The notes: generated by a model from the letters alone, not told the origin. 61,196 bases of DNA from Myxosarcina sp. GA_180221_E-2-1-MAG-40_15 (GCA_020692205.1 JAIMKV010000023.1:1-61196); one strand, 5' to 3'. Counted from the first letter of the stretch, positions 25,275 to 35,278 are shown. A program made the numbers and translations.

Positions 25275-26759
25275 TTAAATAAACACCTCATTACACCAGC
25301 TACCGTGCAAACCATAAGGAATGTGGTGTTTAAGATGTAATAAAGCGATCGCTTCTCTTGCCAAATTTTCGCCATCTAAAATTGCCAGTGTAGAACGGTG
25401 TCTACTACCATCATAAACCACAGTTAAAATCCAGCCTGCATCTTCTGCTTCAGCGTTGGGCTTGGGTACGAAAATGGGTTCACTAACATAACCACCTGGA
25501 GCAAAAGAATGTATCTGGCGTTCTCCTGTATCTAAGTCGAGCTTTAAAATTGCCTGTAATGGTGCATTATGCCCTGTATCACTGGGTACAGCACCCATAT
25601 ACAAATAACGATATTCTCGCCCAACTTTACTCGGATTATGGGTGGGAAATTCGCAACAACGACTTTCGAGCATTTGGCTTTCAACATTACCATCATCAAG
25701 GTTGAGAGTAAATCGCCAGAGTTGTCCTGGATCAAGGCTGTCGAAATCAACTTCTTTATAGTTCGAGTTGGGTTGTACCTGAGGCAAAGTCTGATAGGCA
25801 ATTGAATCGATACAAACTTGGTTATCTTGCTCAAAAGCATTGGCATGATGAAACACAAAGCCCGATTTTACACTAAAGGTTTTAACTTCTTTATTGTTGG
25901 GATCGCGAGGAATTAAAATTACGGTAGTTGGTTTATCTGGTTGAAACTCAACACATTCTCCAGCACCACGCATTCCTAGTAAAAAGGGTAGAGGATTAAA
26001 ACCAACGGAGTTTTGAAAAAAGATGGCGTAGTGAGGCGTAATTATAAAATCGTGAATAAAAGAAAATCCTGGAATACTATGAGAATGGCAACGCAGTAAT
26101 TTACCATCAGGAGCAAATTCAAATAGGGTTATTTTACTTGATAGTCCTGGGTTGACCCGAAAGTTGACTAAGCATGGTGTGCCATTATCCATCACGCAAC
26201 TAGGGTCTATCCAAGGATGAGCTGCAAAAGCATCACCTGGTTCTAAAACACCATCAAGGTATTCAATACCTATAGTTGCTAAAGTTTTGGGATCTAAACG
26301 GTGGGGTTCTGCTGCCTCCCAAAGAGCCAGTAGTTTGCCTCCCCAATAAATCACCCCTGTATTGGCAATATTTTTTAGCTTGAGGTCAAAAATATTATTA
26401 AATAGACCTCCAGGCTTCTGAGTCCCGAACACTCCTCGATAAAGAATTTTCCCAGCTTTTTTCTCGTTAACGTAAGCTTCGGTTTGCACAAAGCGATTGC
26501 GATAATAAGCTTTGCCATCTTTAAGGGAAAATGCACTAATCATGCCATCGCCATCAAAAGGATGATGAATTGCCGAACCTCCAATATCTAACAAGCCAGG
26601 TCCATTGCGAAACAATGTCCCAGATAATTCAGCAGGTATCTCTCCCTCAATCTCGGTAATTTCATATTCGTATTCATTGGGTTGTGAATCGTAACCCCTT
26701 TGCCATTCTTCGATCTTGTATGGTTGATTGTCGGTTTTTTGAGTCAGGGTGTTGGTCAT
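25275..26759 (-). CDS. Apocarotenoid-15,15'-oxygenase family (carotenoid cleavage)
   Basis: A 494-residue member of the carotenoid oxygenase (RPE65/NinaB) family. These enzymes use non-haem Fe(II) held by four His to cleave carotenoids or apocarotenals. The four ligands are visible: His181 (HPWIDPS), His236 (HDFIITPH), His304 or 305 (FHHANAFE) and His485 (HGSWCNEVF). Their spacing is almost the same as in the Synechocystis retinal-forming enzyme. No rhodopsin gene is adjacent. The product is probably retinal or another apocarotenal. It is monocistronic. Confidence 0.93.
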   Translation of the reverse strand: MTNTLTQKTDNQPYKIEEWQRGYDSQPNEYEYEITEIEGEIPAELSGTLFRNGPGLLDIGGSAIHHPFDGDGMISAFSLKDGKAYYRNRFVQTEAYVNEKKAGKILYRGVFGTQKPGGLFNNIFDLKLKNIANTGVIYWGGKLLALWEAAEPHRLDPKTLATIGIEYLDGVLEPGDAFAAHPWIDPSCVMDNGTPCLVNFRVNPGLSSKITLFEFAPDGKLLRCHSHSIPGFSFIHDFIITPHYAIFFQNSVGFNPLPFLLGMRGAGECVEFQPDKPTTVILIPRDPNNKEVKTFSVKSGFVFHHANAFEQDNQVCIDSIAYQTLPQVQPNSNYKEVDFDSLDPGQLWRFTLNLDDGNVESQMLESRCCEFPTHNPSKVGREYRYLYMGAVPSDTGHNAPLQAILKLDLDTGERQIHSFAPGGYVSEPIFVPKPNAEAEDAGWILTVVYDGSRHRSTLAILDGENLAREAIALLHLKHHIPYGLHGSWCNEVFI

Positions 26760-27255
26760 GATGATGGTCGATTTTAAAAGCAGTCTTGCTTCTGATCTAA
26801 TATAAAGATTTGTAAACTTAGCAGATATCTTATAGCATAGTCTGGATCTTGGTTATTCAGGAAAATTTTCGGCGTTTTAAACTAATTACTGTTAGTGTTG
26901 GAGTTATCGTCAGACCCGTTTGTAACCGTGGAATGCGTTCGCCGATAGCAAAGGCATGATACTTGGCAAAAACGTTTACCCTAAAAAAGAGCTAGATTTT
27001 GCGTAATATTATCTAATTTTTTATTAGAGCAGGATATACTCTAAGCAAGTAAACAACTAACTCATAACTTGAGAAACCTTGAGACATGAAGGTAGCTAAT
27101 AATTATGTTAAGTAAGGTTGATGCCGCTTTAGTAAACTAAAATTGTTGGCATTTTGAGATTTTTAACTGCAAAGTAAAAAATTACCTGTTCAGCTTAAGT
27201 ACAATTGATTCGTTAAATAATCTCATCTTTGTTGTATGTGTTGTGCAGACTAATA
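26760..27255. other. Spacer between the carotenoid oxygenase and response regulator genes
   Basis: About 500 nt between divergent genes. No RNA gene was recognised. A - strand frame stays open from about 26990 to 26862, but it has no start and no recognised similarity. Promoters for both neighbours should lie here. Confidence 0.35.
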
Positions 27256-27681
27256 ATGAATGTAAAACCTCTTCGTCAAAGAATTCAAGCGGCAGATTCT
27301 CAAGTTCCAATAATTTTGGCTGTGGAAGATGATCTTGACAACTTACTATTTATTTCTCACGCACTTATATTTTTAAAATTTGACTTTATTACAGCCAGGG
27401 AAAGCAAAACAGCTTTTAATTTGGCAACTAAATACGAAATTGATCTTGTCCTCTTAGATTTAGTGTTGCCAGAAATTAGCGGTTTTGAGTTGGCAAGCCA
27501 GCTAAGAAAAAATGTGTCAACACAAAATATGCCAATTATTGCAGTTTCTGGCTTGGCAAAACAACAAGACTATAATCACGCTTTATCATTAGGCTGTAAC
27601 GATTATTTATGCAAACCTTATCTAATTGACGAACTAGAAACTAAAATTTATCAGCACTTACCCCATGACAAAAAATCCTAG
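27256..27681 (+). CDS. Single-domain response regulator
   Basis: A 141-residue CheY-like receiver with no output domain, starting at ATG 27256 (a TTG at 27229 would add nine residues). All functional residues are present: Glu24-Asp25-Asp26, phospho-acceptor Asp68 (LLDLVLPE), Ser98 and Lys120 (LCKPY). It should therefore be phosphorylated by a sensor kinase encoded elsewhere, since none is adjacent. The target is unknown; it may signal by protein interaction. It contrasts with the Asn-substituted receiver at 17279. Confidence 0.88.
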   Translation: MNVKPLRQRIQAADSQVPIILAVEDDLDNLLFISHALIFLKFDFITARESKTAFNLATKYEIDLVLLDLVLPEISGFELASQLRKNVSTQNMPIIAVSGLAKQQDYNHALSLGCNDYLCKPYLIDELETKIYQHLPHDKKS

Positions 27682-27912
27682 CAGTCTCTATTTGCGAATA
27701 GTTTATTTTTGGCTGGATAATGTCTTTATTTTCTAAATTTAAACTCTTGGTTTTGTTGATATTTCTCTTTTACACTTAAAATAAAGTTTTTAATTCTATT
27801 TATCTTAAGAAATAAATTTTTCAAGGCTAGAGTATTAAACAAAAGCCTATATTTTTACGTGCAATTAGACAAATAGCTTGACAAATAAGTTATTTAAAAT
27901 AACTAAAATTAA

Positions 27913-27933
27913 GGGTCTAACATTGCTAGACCC
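27913..27933 (-). terminator. Hairpin downstream of the CsbD gene
   Basis: Perfect 7-bp stem GGGTCTA / TAGACCC with a 7-nt loop, located between the convergent response regulator and CsbD genes. It has no strong T-run on either side, so its action as a terminator is uncertain. Confidence 0.45.
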
Positions 27934-27980
27934 CATCCAAAAACGTTTTCCTATTTTGCCTGAATATTAGTAACAGTGAG

Positions 27981-28163
27981 TTAATCGATCATTTTTTTAA
28001 TATTGTCTTTAGCGTTTTCAACACTGTGCTGAACTTCAGCTTCAGTCTGCTTTTCTTTCCCTTCTGCTCGATCTTGAGGGTTTCCAGTTACTTCACCTAC
28101 TGCTTCTTGTACTTTCCCTTCTATATTTTTAGCAGTAGCATTAAGTCTATCTTCTACACTCAT
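27981..28163 (-). CDS. CsbD-family stress protein
   Basis: A 60-residue, highly charged protein with the CsbD pattern: MSVEDRLNATAKNIEGKVQEA, then VGEVTGNPQDRAEGKEKQ and a helical end. CsbD-like proteins are small, soluble and usually induced by general stress; no biochemical function is established. It is a single gene. The following 450 nt on the upstream side contain no other gene. Confidence 0.85.
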   Translation of the reverse strand: MSVEDRLNATAKNIEGKVQEAVGEVTGNPQDRAEGKEKQTEAEVQHSVENAKDNIKKMID

Positions 28164-28617
28164 TTTAGGTTTATCCTAGTATACTAATAGTTTTAATAAA
28201 TATATCTATCTTAAGCCATTTTTTGCATCTATCATAAGATTGATTTGGCAGTAATTATCAGTAAATACTAGCCGTTAATAGTCAAATGCTGAAAGCGATC
28301 GCTAAATATTTAAGACGATTGACTCCTGATCATCTTTGCCCTTGAATCTTCAAAATATGCCCTCGAACAATTAAAAAAGTAAGCTGATTTAATACTGATT
28401 TTTACTGCTCCAGTTTCCTGAAAAAATTATTTTTCATTGGTAAACAACAGTCCAAATAGCCAATTTACAGATACAAGCTACTGATTCATTAATAAATATT
28501 TAGTTTTCTTGACAAGGAAATTTGGCTCATTCTCACGATAGATGTTTTTCGCTTGTCACACTAAATATACTTGCAACATTAACCTGAAGATTTTTAATCT
28601 TTTTAGAAATTTTTTAA
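28164..28617. other. Spacer between the CsbD and GH13 genes
   Basis: About 450 nt between divergent genes. It contains one HIP1 octamer near 28296 and AT-rich leader sequence before the GH13 gene. No ORF or RNA gene was recognised. Confidence 0.4.
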
Positions 28618-30267
28618 ATGGCAAATCCAATAGAGTTTAAGTTATTCGCTCCTTATAATAAGGAAGCTGCTGTTACCGGTTCTTTTACCGATTGGCAACC
28701 TGTACCTATGGAAAAAGGTGATGACGGTTACTTTAGAACTAAGATTGAACTAGAAGATGGGGAACACGAGTACAAATTTCGCGTTCATTCTTTAAGTTGG
28801 TTTTTAGCACCAGACGAATGGGTAGAAATAGTTGATCCTTGTGCCGTTAATATTGCCCCCGAAAGTCAAAACGGCACGATAACGATTAAAGATGGCGAAC
28901 CGATAGTCGATACTTATGTTTGGATCCACGACGACAAACCATTACCTCCAGATCATGAGTTAGTTATTTACGAATTGCACATTGGCGACTTTTCGGGCGG
29001 GGAAGACGATGCCAAAGTCAGAGGAAAATATCAGCACGTCATTGATAAGCTAGATTATTTATTGGATTTAGGTATTAACGCCATTGAACTGATGCCTGTT
29101 AAGGAAAACCCTGGTACTTATAGCTGGGGTTATAGTCCACAACACTTCTTTGCTGCTGAGTCCAATTATGGTACTACCTACGAACTAAAGCACCTCATTG
29201 ATGAATGTCATGGTAAAGGGATCCGAGTAATTATGGATGGGATTTACAATCACGCCAACACTGATTGTCCCCTAACCCAGATCGATCATGATTATTGGTT
29301 TCATCATGATCCAACCGATCCAGATAACAGCTGGGGACCAGAATTTAACTACGAGAAATATGATGAGAACCTAGACGTTAAACCTGCTTGGAAATTTGTA
29401 GCTGACACGGTAAATTTTTGGATTAAGGAATATCATATCGATGGTATTCGCTACGATGCAGCTAGACAAATCGACAACTACGATTTTATGCACTGGATTG
29501 TTGATCGCGCCAAAGAAGACGGCGGCGTAAAACCGTTTATTAATATTGCCGAACATATTCCTGAAAATCCAGCTATTACTAACCTAGAAGGGCCAATGGA
29601 TAGCTGCTGGCATGATAGTTTTTATCATATCGTAGTCGAACACATATGTGGCGATCGCTATGAACCTGAAGAACTTAAAAATGTAATTGACTGTAAGCGT
29701 CAGGGATTTATGGGTGCGACTAACGTAGTTAACTATGTCACTAACCACGACCACGAACGGGTAATGGTAGAGTTGGGTAATCGTGGTATTGTCGGGGAAG
29801 CTGCCTTCAAGCGAGTCAAGTTAGGGGCGATTTTGTTAATGACTGCCGTGGGTATTCCGATGGTATGGATGGGTGAAGAATTTGGCGACTATCAGCCTTT
29901 AAACCAGGAAGCTAGTAAAATTGATTGGACACTATTGGCAGGAGACGACAACAAACATTTGTTTGCTCATTACAAAGGTTTGATCAATCTACGTAAAGGA
30001 AATCATGCTTTGTATACTGAAAATATTGATTTCTTCTATGAAGATCCAGAATCGCAAGTAATTGCTTATACTCGTTGGAATGGCGAAGGTTCTCGCGTAG
30101 TGGTTGTAGCTAACTTCTCCGATCAATATTTGGCTGGTTATGTAGTTCCTAATTTTCCTGCTAATGGAACTTGGCATGAATGGACTGGTAACTATGACAT
30201 TGAAGCGGGTGATGGTCAGATTATGATCGATTTGCCTGAATACGAAGCTCAGGTATTTGTCAACTAA
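28618..30267 (+). CDS. GH13 alpha-amylase family enzyme with N-terminal CBM48-like domain
   Basis: A 549-residue glycogen- or maltodextrin-active enzyme. Residues 1-95 form an early-set/CBM48-like domain (AAVTGSFTDWQPVPM). The (beta/alpha)8 domain starts near residue 118 (ELVIYELHIGDF). Catalytic residues are visible: nucleophile Asp280 in GIRYDAARQI, acid/base Glu312 in NIAEHIPE, and Asp378 in TNHDHE. The domain order resembles glycogen branching enzyme and maltooligosyltrehalose hydrolase, but it is shorter than the branching enzyme. Substrate specificity cannot be decided. No signal peptide, so it is cytoplasmic. It is monocistronic. Confidence 0.85.
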   Translation: MANPIEFKLFAPYNKEAAVTGSFTDWQPVPMEKGDDGYFRTKIELEDGEHEYKFRVHSLSWFLAPDEWVEIVDPCAVNIAPESQNGTITIKDGEPIVDTYVWIHDDKPLPPDHELVIYELHIGDFSGGEDDAKVRGKYQHVIDKLDYLLDLGINAIELMPVKENPGTYSWGYSPQHFFAAESNYGTTYELKHLIDECHGKGIRVIMDGIYNHANTDCPLTQIDHDYWFHHDPTDPDNSWGPEFNYEKYDENLDVKPAWKFVADTVNFWIKEYHIDGIRYDAARQIDNYDFMHWIVDRAKEDGGVKPFINIAEHIPENPAITNLEGPMDSCWHDSFYHIVVEHICGDRYEPEELKNVIDCKRQGFMGATNVVNYVTNHDHERVMVELGNRGIVGEAAFKRVKLGAILLMTAVGIPMVWMGEEFGDYQPLNQEASKIDWTLLAGDDNKHLFAHYKGLINLRKGNHALYTENIDFFYEDPESQVIAYTRWNGEGSRVVVVANFSDQYLAGYVVPNFPANGTWHEWTGNYDIEAGDGQIMIDLPEYEAQVFVN

Positions 30268-30384
30268 AAGCTATTAGCCCTAAGTTTTTGTATTTGACAA
30301 TTGACTTGATACATTTGGTAGATAAGCATCAACTAAGTTGCGCTATTTTATCGCTCCAATTACGTTTTTTATTCCCTCAATTTA

Positions 30385-31239
30385 ATGACAATGAAGTTCA
30401 AGCTAGGCTGCCAATTAGACTATGATCTTGCCACCGATAGCACGTTTATCTTTAATATCTGTGCGATTGAAAATGAATATCAGCAAATTTTAGCTCGGAG
30501 TCTGGAAATTAAACCTGACTGTGAAAGAGAAGAATTCATTGACCCAGACAGGAAAAATAGCTACTTTCGCTTAATTGCACCACAAGGAAAGTTGGCAATT
30601 GCTTATCAAGCAATAGTGGAACTAAAGCATCATACCGACAAAATTAAGACTATAGAAGAAACCTCTCCAGCACAACTACCTTTAGAAGTTGTTCCCTATT
30701 TATATCCATCTCGCTATTGTCAGAGCGATCGCCTGATGAAGCTGGCTCAAGATGAATTTGGCAATTGTCAGCCTGGCTATGCTCGGGTTGAAGCAGTCTG
30801 CGATTGGATTTACCAAAAAATAGATTACATTTCTGGCAGCAGCGATTCTCACACTTCAGCTTACGATACGGCGACGGAGAGAGCAGGTGTCTGCCGAGAT
30901 TTTGCCCATCTCGGAATTGCTTTTTGTCGTGCCTTAAGTATCCCCGCTCGATTTGTCTCAGCTTATGCTTGGCAACTACAGCCACCCGATTTTCATGCCT
31001 GTTTTGAAGCCTATCTAGGAGATCAGTGGTATCTATTTGATGCTACTCGTCTTGCACCCACCAATGGATTAGTGCGTATAGGCACAGGTAGAGATGCGGC
31101 AGACGTTGCTTTTGCTACGGTATTCGGTGCTGTTCAATTAAACCAGATGAACGTATATATTGAAAAACTTGGCGATCGCGTAGCAGAATCTAAACCTGAA
31201 AGTACTGCCTACTCCAGCATTTCAACAACTTTTGAATAA
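30385..31239 (+). CDS. Transglutaminase-like cysteine protease-fold protein
   Basis: A 284-residue protein. Residues 1-100 form the beta-rich N-terminal region of bacterial transglutaminase-like proteins. The catalytic triad is present: Cys170 (AGVCRDFAHLG), His204 (DFHACFEAYL) and Asp219 (WYLFDATR). Members hydrolyse or cross-link peptide amides; the substrate is unknown. There is no signal peptide. It follows the GH13 gene by 117 nt on the same strand, but no functional link is clear. Confidence 0.88.
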   Translation: MTMKFKLGCQLDYDLATDSTFIFNICAIENEYQQILARSLEIKPDCEREEFIDPDRKNSYFRLIAPQGKLAIAYQAIVELKHHTDKIKTIEETSPAQLPLEVVPYLYPSRYCQSDRLMKLAQDEFGNCQPGYARVEAVCDWIYQKIDYISGSSDSHTSAYDTATERAGVCRDFAHLGIAFCRALSIPARFVSAYAWQLQPPDFHACFEAYLGDQWYLFDATRLAPTNGLVRIGTGRDAADVAFATVFGAVQLNQMNVYIEKLGDRVAESKPESTAYSSISTTFE

Positions 31240-31475
31240 GTGTAAGAAGTAACTAAACAGCCAAAGGCGATCGCTCGATCATCAGCAAGCTTTGACAACA
31301 TCGCGATCGCTTTACGTTTTGTTTCTTTTTGATTGCGCTATTTTTCTGGGTATTTAAATCAAATTAACTTTAAATTATTTAGTTAATTTGGTCTAATATC
31401 GTAACCAGATTCAGCTAAAAAACAATTGCCGATTTTTTCAACTAACTTCAACTCTCCAAATCGTATATTTTTGAT

Positions 31476-31496
31476 GTTTTTGACTGAGTCAAAAAC
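31476..31496. promoter_or_regulatory. Perfect 21-bp palindrome, possible operator
   Basis: GTTTTTGACT and AGTCAAAAAC flank a single G. The 10-bp arms are perfect. There is no loop, so it is more likely a dimer-binding site on DNA than an RNA hairpin. It lies between two copies of ATCGTATATT, about 430 nt upstream of the permease start. Confidence 0.45.
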
Positions 31497-31573
31497 ATTT
31501 ATTTTTTTATATGCAATAATCGTATATTCTACATGTGCAAAATACATATAAACTGCCTTGTGGATTAATTTTT

Positions 31574-31587
31574 GTATCCAAATATAC
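31574..31587 (+). promoter_or_regulatory. NtcA-type binding site (GTA-N8-TAC)
   Basis: GTATCCAAATATAC fits exactly the consensus of NtcA, the global nitrogen regulator that activates nitrate assimilation genes in cyanobacteria. A TGTAAT at 31607-31612 lies 19 nt downstream and could act as the -10 box, where about 22 is usual. It is the only GTA-N8-TAC noticed in this spacer, and it is suitably upstream of the permease-narB genes. Confidence 0.55.
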
Positions 31588-31617
31588 GATAAAGCCAGTT
31601 GGTAAATGTAATTATTA

Positions 31618-31710
31618 CGAAGTCAGAGGAAGCCCCGTCGTTTAATATGCGAAGCGAATCCTTTAGGGTCGCGTCGTCCTTTAGGACGGCTGAGTCTCTC
31701 TGACCCCAAC
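31618..31710. repeat. Short mobile repeat (GTCAGAG ends) between promoter and permease gene
   Basis: GC-rich 93-nt segment starting CGAAGTCAGAGGAAGCCCCG and ending GAGTCTCTCTGACCCC, so its ends carry inverted GTCAGAG. Inside are two TCCTTTAGG units, one in the hairpin CGTCC-TTTA-GGACG. A shorter copy with the same ends lies inverted inside recJ at 40570-40615, and the internal TCCTTTAGG motif recurs near 41053-41072. This identifies a dispersed repeat family. Confidence 0.65.
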
Positions 31711-31928
31711 GATAAATACATCTTAAAAATTACAGCCAATTTCCCGATGTTGGCAGACGTAAATAATTAAGAGACAAATGGTTGAACCTGCAACTATTAC
31801 TGATGCAATAGGTGAAATAAAAAGCCAAGAAGTAGCCATTTGTATTTTCGCAGTGCTTCAGTATTTGATCTCTAAATTTTCAGCATTGAATATATTAATA
31901 ATTTTTGACGTTATCAGGAAGGTAAATA

Positions 31929-32742
31929 ATGCTCGGAGAAATGTGGCAATTCAAGGGTAGATACAAAATCTTACATATTACTTGGTTTGCCTTCTTTTTA
32001 TCATTTGTAGTTTGGTTTAACCTACCTCCCTTGGCTACTACGGTTCAAGCAGATCTAAATCTAACAGGAGAGCAAATAAAAACTCTAGCTATTTGCAACG
32101 TAGCTTTAACTGTTCCTGCTAGGATCATTATTGGCATGTTGCTAGATAAGTTTGGCCCTAGGCTAACTTATTCTCTGCTATTAATGTATGCAGCAATTCC
32201 TTGTTTCATGTTTGCCTCCGCACAAAACTTCAGTCAGCTGGTAATTGCTCGGTTACTAATCGGCATTGTCGGTGCTGGTTTTGTGATCGGAATTCGCATG
32301 GTTGCAGAATGGTTTCCTCCCAAAGAAATTGGTTTGGCTGAAGGTATTTACGGTGGCTGGGGTAATTTTGGTTCGGCTTTTTCGGCATTTACGCTAGCTA
32401 TTTTCGCTGGCTGGTTGTCTTTTGGCGCACCTGGTTCGGGCATTAACTGGCGTGGTGCGATCGCTGCTACAGGTATTATCGCTGCTCTTTATGGAGTTTT
32501 CTATCTCTTCAACGCCAAAGATACTCCTCCTGGTAAAGTGTATCGTCGCCCCAGAAGTGCTAGAGGTTTAGAAGTTACTACCAAAAAAGATTTCTGGTTC
32601 TTAATGTTTGGGAGTTACTGCCTTAATCGTTGCAGGACTATGTTTTGTAATACTTAAAGAGCCTAAAGATTCGTTTGCCGATGCTCATCAAGGTGAAGAA
32701 GAAGTCCTACTTGAGTCTGCTTTAGAACCAGAAAACATCTAA
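31929..32742 (+). pseudogene. nrtP: NrtP-type nitrate/nitrite permease with internal deletion
   Basis: This is an MFS nitrate permease of the NrtP/NarK type, broken. The first about 225 codons are intact, starting after GGAAGG with WFAFFLSFVVWFNLPPLA and including the nitrate signature GWGNFGSAFSAF. After KKDFWFLM (near 32605) the sequence jumps, in the +1 frame, to the end of the protein, GVTALIVAGLCFVILKEP, ending at the TAA at 32740-32742. About 230 residues are missing, judging by the usual 500-residue length. The unshifted frame stops at 32655-32657. It cannot form a 12-helix carrier. narB downstream is intact. Confidence 0.85.
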
Positions 32743-32767
32743 TCGCCTCTAATGATTTACTAATTTG

Positions 32768-32799
32768 GTGCTGAGAACCTAAATAAGTATTCTCAGCAC
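32768..32799 (+). terminator. Hairpin between the permease remnant and narB
   Basis: Perfect 10-bp stem GTGCTGAGAA / TTCTCAGCAC with a 12-nt loop, followed by TTTGTGG. It would reduce read-through from the permease promoter, so narB may use its own promoter in 32800-32953. No GTA-N8-TAC site is seen there. Confidence 0.55.
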
Positions 32800-32953
32800 T
32801 TTGTGGTTGTTGGAATCAAGTAAAAAAATTCAATTAAGTATGATTATTAGCAGCAATCGAGCCAGATTTACGATATAACCTGGCAAAAGCCTTAAAAAAC
32901 ATAGACAAATCAGTTTTTAACCTCTATAAATATTCAACTGGGAGAGAAGGAAA

Positions 32954-35278
32954 GTGAGCGAACCAATAAAAACCCTGTGTCCTTATTGTGGAGTAGGCTG
33001 TGGTTTAGAAGTCTTGCCTCCTGCACAGTCAGGTAAAGCCACTAATCGAGATAGTCAAGGAAATCCTCTTTGGCAAGTTCGTGGCGATCGCTCACATCCT
33101 TCTAGTAAAGGTAAAGTATGCGTTAAAGGTGGGACAGTTGCTGAATCCTTGGATAAAAACCGCCTTAAATATCCGATGATGCGGGATAGCTTGGATCGAG
33201 AGTTTCAACGGGTTAGTTGGGATGAAGCTCTAAATCGCATTACGTCTCGGATTCAAGAAGTAAAAAATACTCAAGGTGGTGAAGCGATCTGTATGTATGG
33301 TTCGGGACAGTTTCAGAGCGAAGACTACTATATTGCTCAAAAACTGCTCAAAGGCTGCTTGGGTACTAACAATTTCGATGCTAATTCCCGTCTATGTATG
33401 TCTTCTGCGGTGGCAGGATATATCCAAAGCCTGGGTTCGGATGGTCCTCCTTCCTGTTACGACGATCTGGAGTTGACCGATTGTGCCTTTTTAATTGGGA
33501 CGAACACTGCTGACTGCCATCCCATTGTGTATAATCGTCTGCGGCTGCACCACAAGAAAAATCGTCAGGTCAAAATGATCGTCGTCGATCCTCGTACAAC
33601 TAAAACAGCCAAGGACGCAGATTTGCACTTAGCCATCCAGCCAGGCACAGATATAGATTTGCTCAACGGTATTGCTCATCTACTGTTGCGTTGGGGAGAA
33701 TTAAACACCTTATTCATTGATGAATGTACCCAAAAATTTGCGGAGTTCACTCAAGTAATTCAAGACTACCCTCCTGAACTAGTTGCCCGCCGCTGCGGTA
33801 TCCGTATCGATCATTTGGAACAAGCTGCTCGTTATTGGGCAGAATCAGACAATGTTTTATCCTTATGGTCGATGGGGGTCAATCAATCTTCTGAGGGGAC
33901 AGCAAAAGTCTGTAGTATTATTAATTTACACTTAATGACAGGCAATATTGGCAAACCAGGGGCAGGGCCATTTTCCCTAACGGGACAGCCTAACGCTATG
34001 GGCGGTAGAGAAACAGGCGGTCTGTCTCATCTGCTTCCTGGTTATCGATCAGTCAAAAACCCCACTCATCGTGACAAATTAGAGCAAGCCTGGCAACTAG
34101 CCCCAGGTAGCATTAATCCTCTTCCTGGTAGAGATGCCTGGAGTATGATTACTGCTTTGGAAACAGGAGACGTTGGGCTATTTTGGGTGGCAGCGACCAA
34201 TCCTGCGGTCAGTATGCCCGACCTGGTTAGAACCAAAAAAGCCTTGTTGCGATCGCCTTTCACTATCGTCCAAGATGCTTACTATCCGATGGAAACCGCT
34301 AGCTTTGCTCACGTGCTGTTGCCCGCAGCTCAGTGGGGTGAAAAAACTGGCACGATGACTAATTCCGAACGGGTTGTCACTCTTTGTTCTCAGTTTCGAC
34401 CAGCTCCAGGTGAAGCCAGAGCAGATTGGGAGATCTTTGCCGAAGTTGGTCGTCGTTTAGGCTTTACCAAAGAGTTCGACTTTGCTAATTCTGCTGAAGT
34501 TTATCAAGAGTTTGTCAGCTTAACTAAAGGTCGTCCCTGCGACATGAGTGGCTTGAGTCACGGGAGATTACGTCAACAGGGATCTATCCAGTGGCCCTGT
34601 TCTTTAGAAGAAATCGACAACCATAAATTGTCAAGCAGTGCTTTGACCTGTGATACTGCCAACAATGTCGCTGAAAATAGTGAGCCAGCCAAAGGTTTAT
34701 TTTCTAATTTGTTCAAAGATCAAGAAGAAATTTTTGTCGCTAAAAGACTTTATACCGATCAGCGATTTAATACTCCTGATGGACGAGCGAGATTTGTCGC
34801 GTTTCATTCTAAAGGATTAGCTGAACCAATTGATGCTGCTTATCCCTTGGTTTTAACTGTGGGTCGCCTCTATGAACACTGGCACACGATGACTCGTACG
34901 GGGCGGATTGAAAAAATCATGAAAAAACAACCCCAGCCATTTATTGAAATTCACCCCAGAGACGCTGCCAAACTAGGTATTGAAGACCAAATCATGGTTG
35001 AAGTGCGATCGCGTCGAGGTGTAGCGCGTTTTGCAGCTAGAGTAACCAAAGCGATCGCCCCTGGTACAGTCTTTATCCCGATGCACTGGGGAGCATTGTG
35101 GACAGACAACGGTGAGGCGAATCTGCTGACTCATCCAGCAGCCTGTCCTATTTCCTTGCAGCCAGAATTAAAAGCTTGTGCCGTAAATTTGACCCCAATA
35201 AAACTGGAAGATTCTTTCACTAACCATAAATCTAGAGATGCTATACCTGACATTACTGAAAAATCAATGTCAGTCTGA
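32954..35278 (+). CDS. narB: Ferredoxin-nitrate reductase
   Basis: NarB reduces nitrate to nitrite with electrons from ferredoxin, using a [4Fe-4S] cluster and bis-MGD molybdenum cofactor. The N-terminal cluster ligands are Cys9, Cys12, Cys16 (CPYCGVGCG) and Cys56 (GKVCVKG). MGD-binding blocks such as [20 protein letters not shown], preceded by [11 protein letters not shown], and the C-terminal molydopterin dinucleotide-binding domain ([11 protein letters not shown]) are present. Length is 774 residues. The start GTG 32954 has AGAAGGA upstream. It is a cytoplasmic enzyme without a Tat signal. Nitrite reductase nirA is not in the window. Confidence 0.96.
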   Translation: MSEPIKTLCPYCGVGCGLEVLPPAQSGKATNRDSQGNPLWQVRGDRSHPSSKGKVCVKGGTVAESLDKNRLKYPMMRDSLDREFQRVSWDEALNRITSRIQEVKNTQGGEAICMYGSGQFQSEDYYIAQKLLKGCLGTNNFDANSRLCMSSAVAGYIQSLGSDGPPSCYDDLELTDCAFLIGTNTADCHPIVYNRLRLHHKKNRQVKMIVVDPRTTKTAKDADLHLAIQPGTDIDLLNGIAHLLLRWGELNTLFIDECTQKFAEFTQVIQDYPPELVARRCGIRIDHLEQAARYWAESDNVLSLWSMGVNQSSEGTAKVCSIINLHLMTGNIGKPGAGPFSLTGQPNAMGGRETGGLSHLLPGYRSVKNPTHRDKLEQAWQLAPGSINPLPGRDAWSMITALETGDVGLFWVAATNPAVSMPDLVRTKKALLRSPFTIVQDAYYPMETASFAHVLLPAAQWGEKTGTMTNSERVVTLCSQFRPAPGEARADWEIFAEVGRRLGFTKEFDFANSAEVYQEFVSLTKGRPCDMSGLSHGRLRQQGSIQWPCSLEEIDNHKLSSSALTCDTANNVAENSEPAKGLFSNLFKDQEEIFVAKRLYTDQRFNTPDGRARFVAFHSKGLAEPIDAAYPLVLTVGRLYEHWHTMTRTGRIEKIMKKQPQPFIEIHPRDAAKLGIEDQIMVEVRSRRGVARFAARVTKAIAPGTVFIPMHWGALWTDNGEANLLTHPAACPISLQPELKACAVNLTPIKLEDSFTNHKSRDAIPDITEKSMSV

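Larger units (their letters stand above)
31240..31928. other. Regulatory and repeat-rich leader of the nitrate genes
   Basis: About 690 nt with no convincing gene. In order it holds HIP1 octamers, three copies of the decamer ATCGTATATT (31460-31469 and 31519-31528 forward, 31581-31590 inverted), a 21-bp palindrome, an NtcA-type box, and a mobile repeat at 31618-31710. A 60-codon frame at 31778-31960 overlaps the permease start and is not thought to be real. Confidence 0.6.

Noticed and set aside
26862-26990. Open frame on the - strand ending ERIPRLQTGLTITPTLTV and a stop
   Set aside because: It has no start codon, no family I could recognise and no upstream continuation, so it may be chance or an unrecognisable relic.
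31778-31960. 60-codon frame starting MVEPATITDAIGEIK just before the permease remnant
   Set aside because: It overlaps the permease start by 32 nt, has no recognised similarity and no ribosome binding site; the permease start at 31929 has a GGAAGG.
32800-32953. NtcA box directly upstream of narB
   Set aside because: No GTA-N8-TAC spacing is found in this segment; only the site at 31574 fits.
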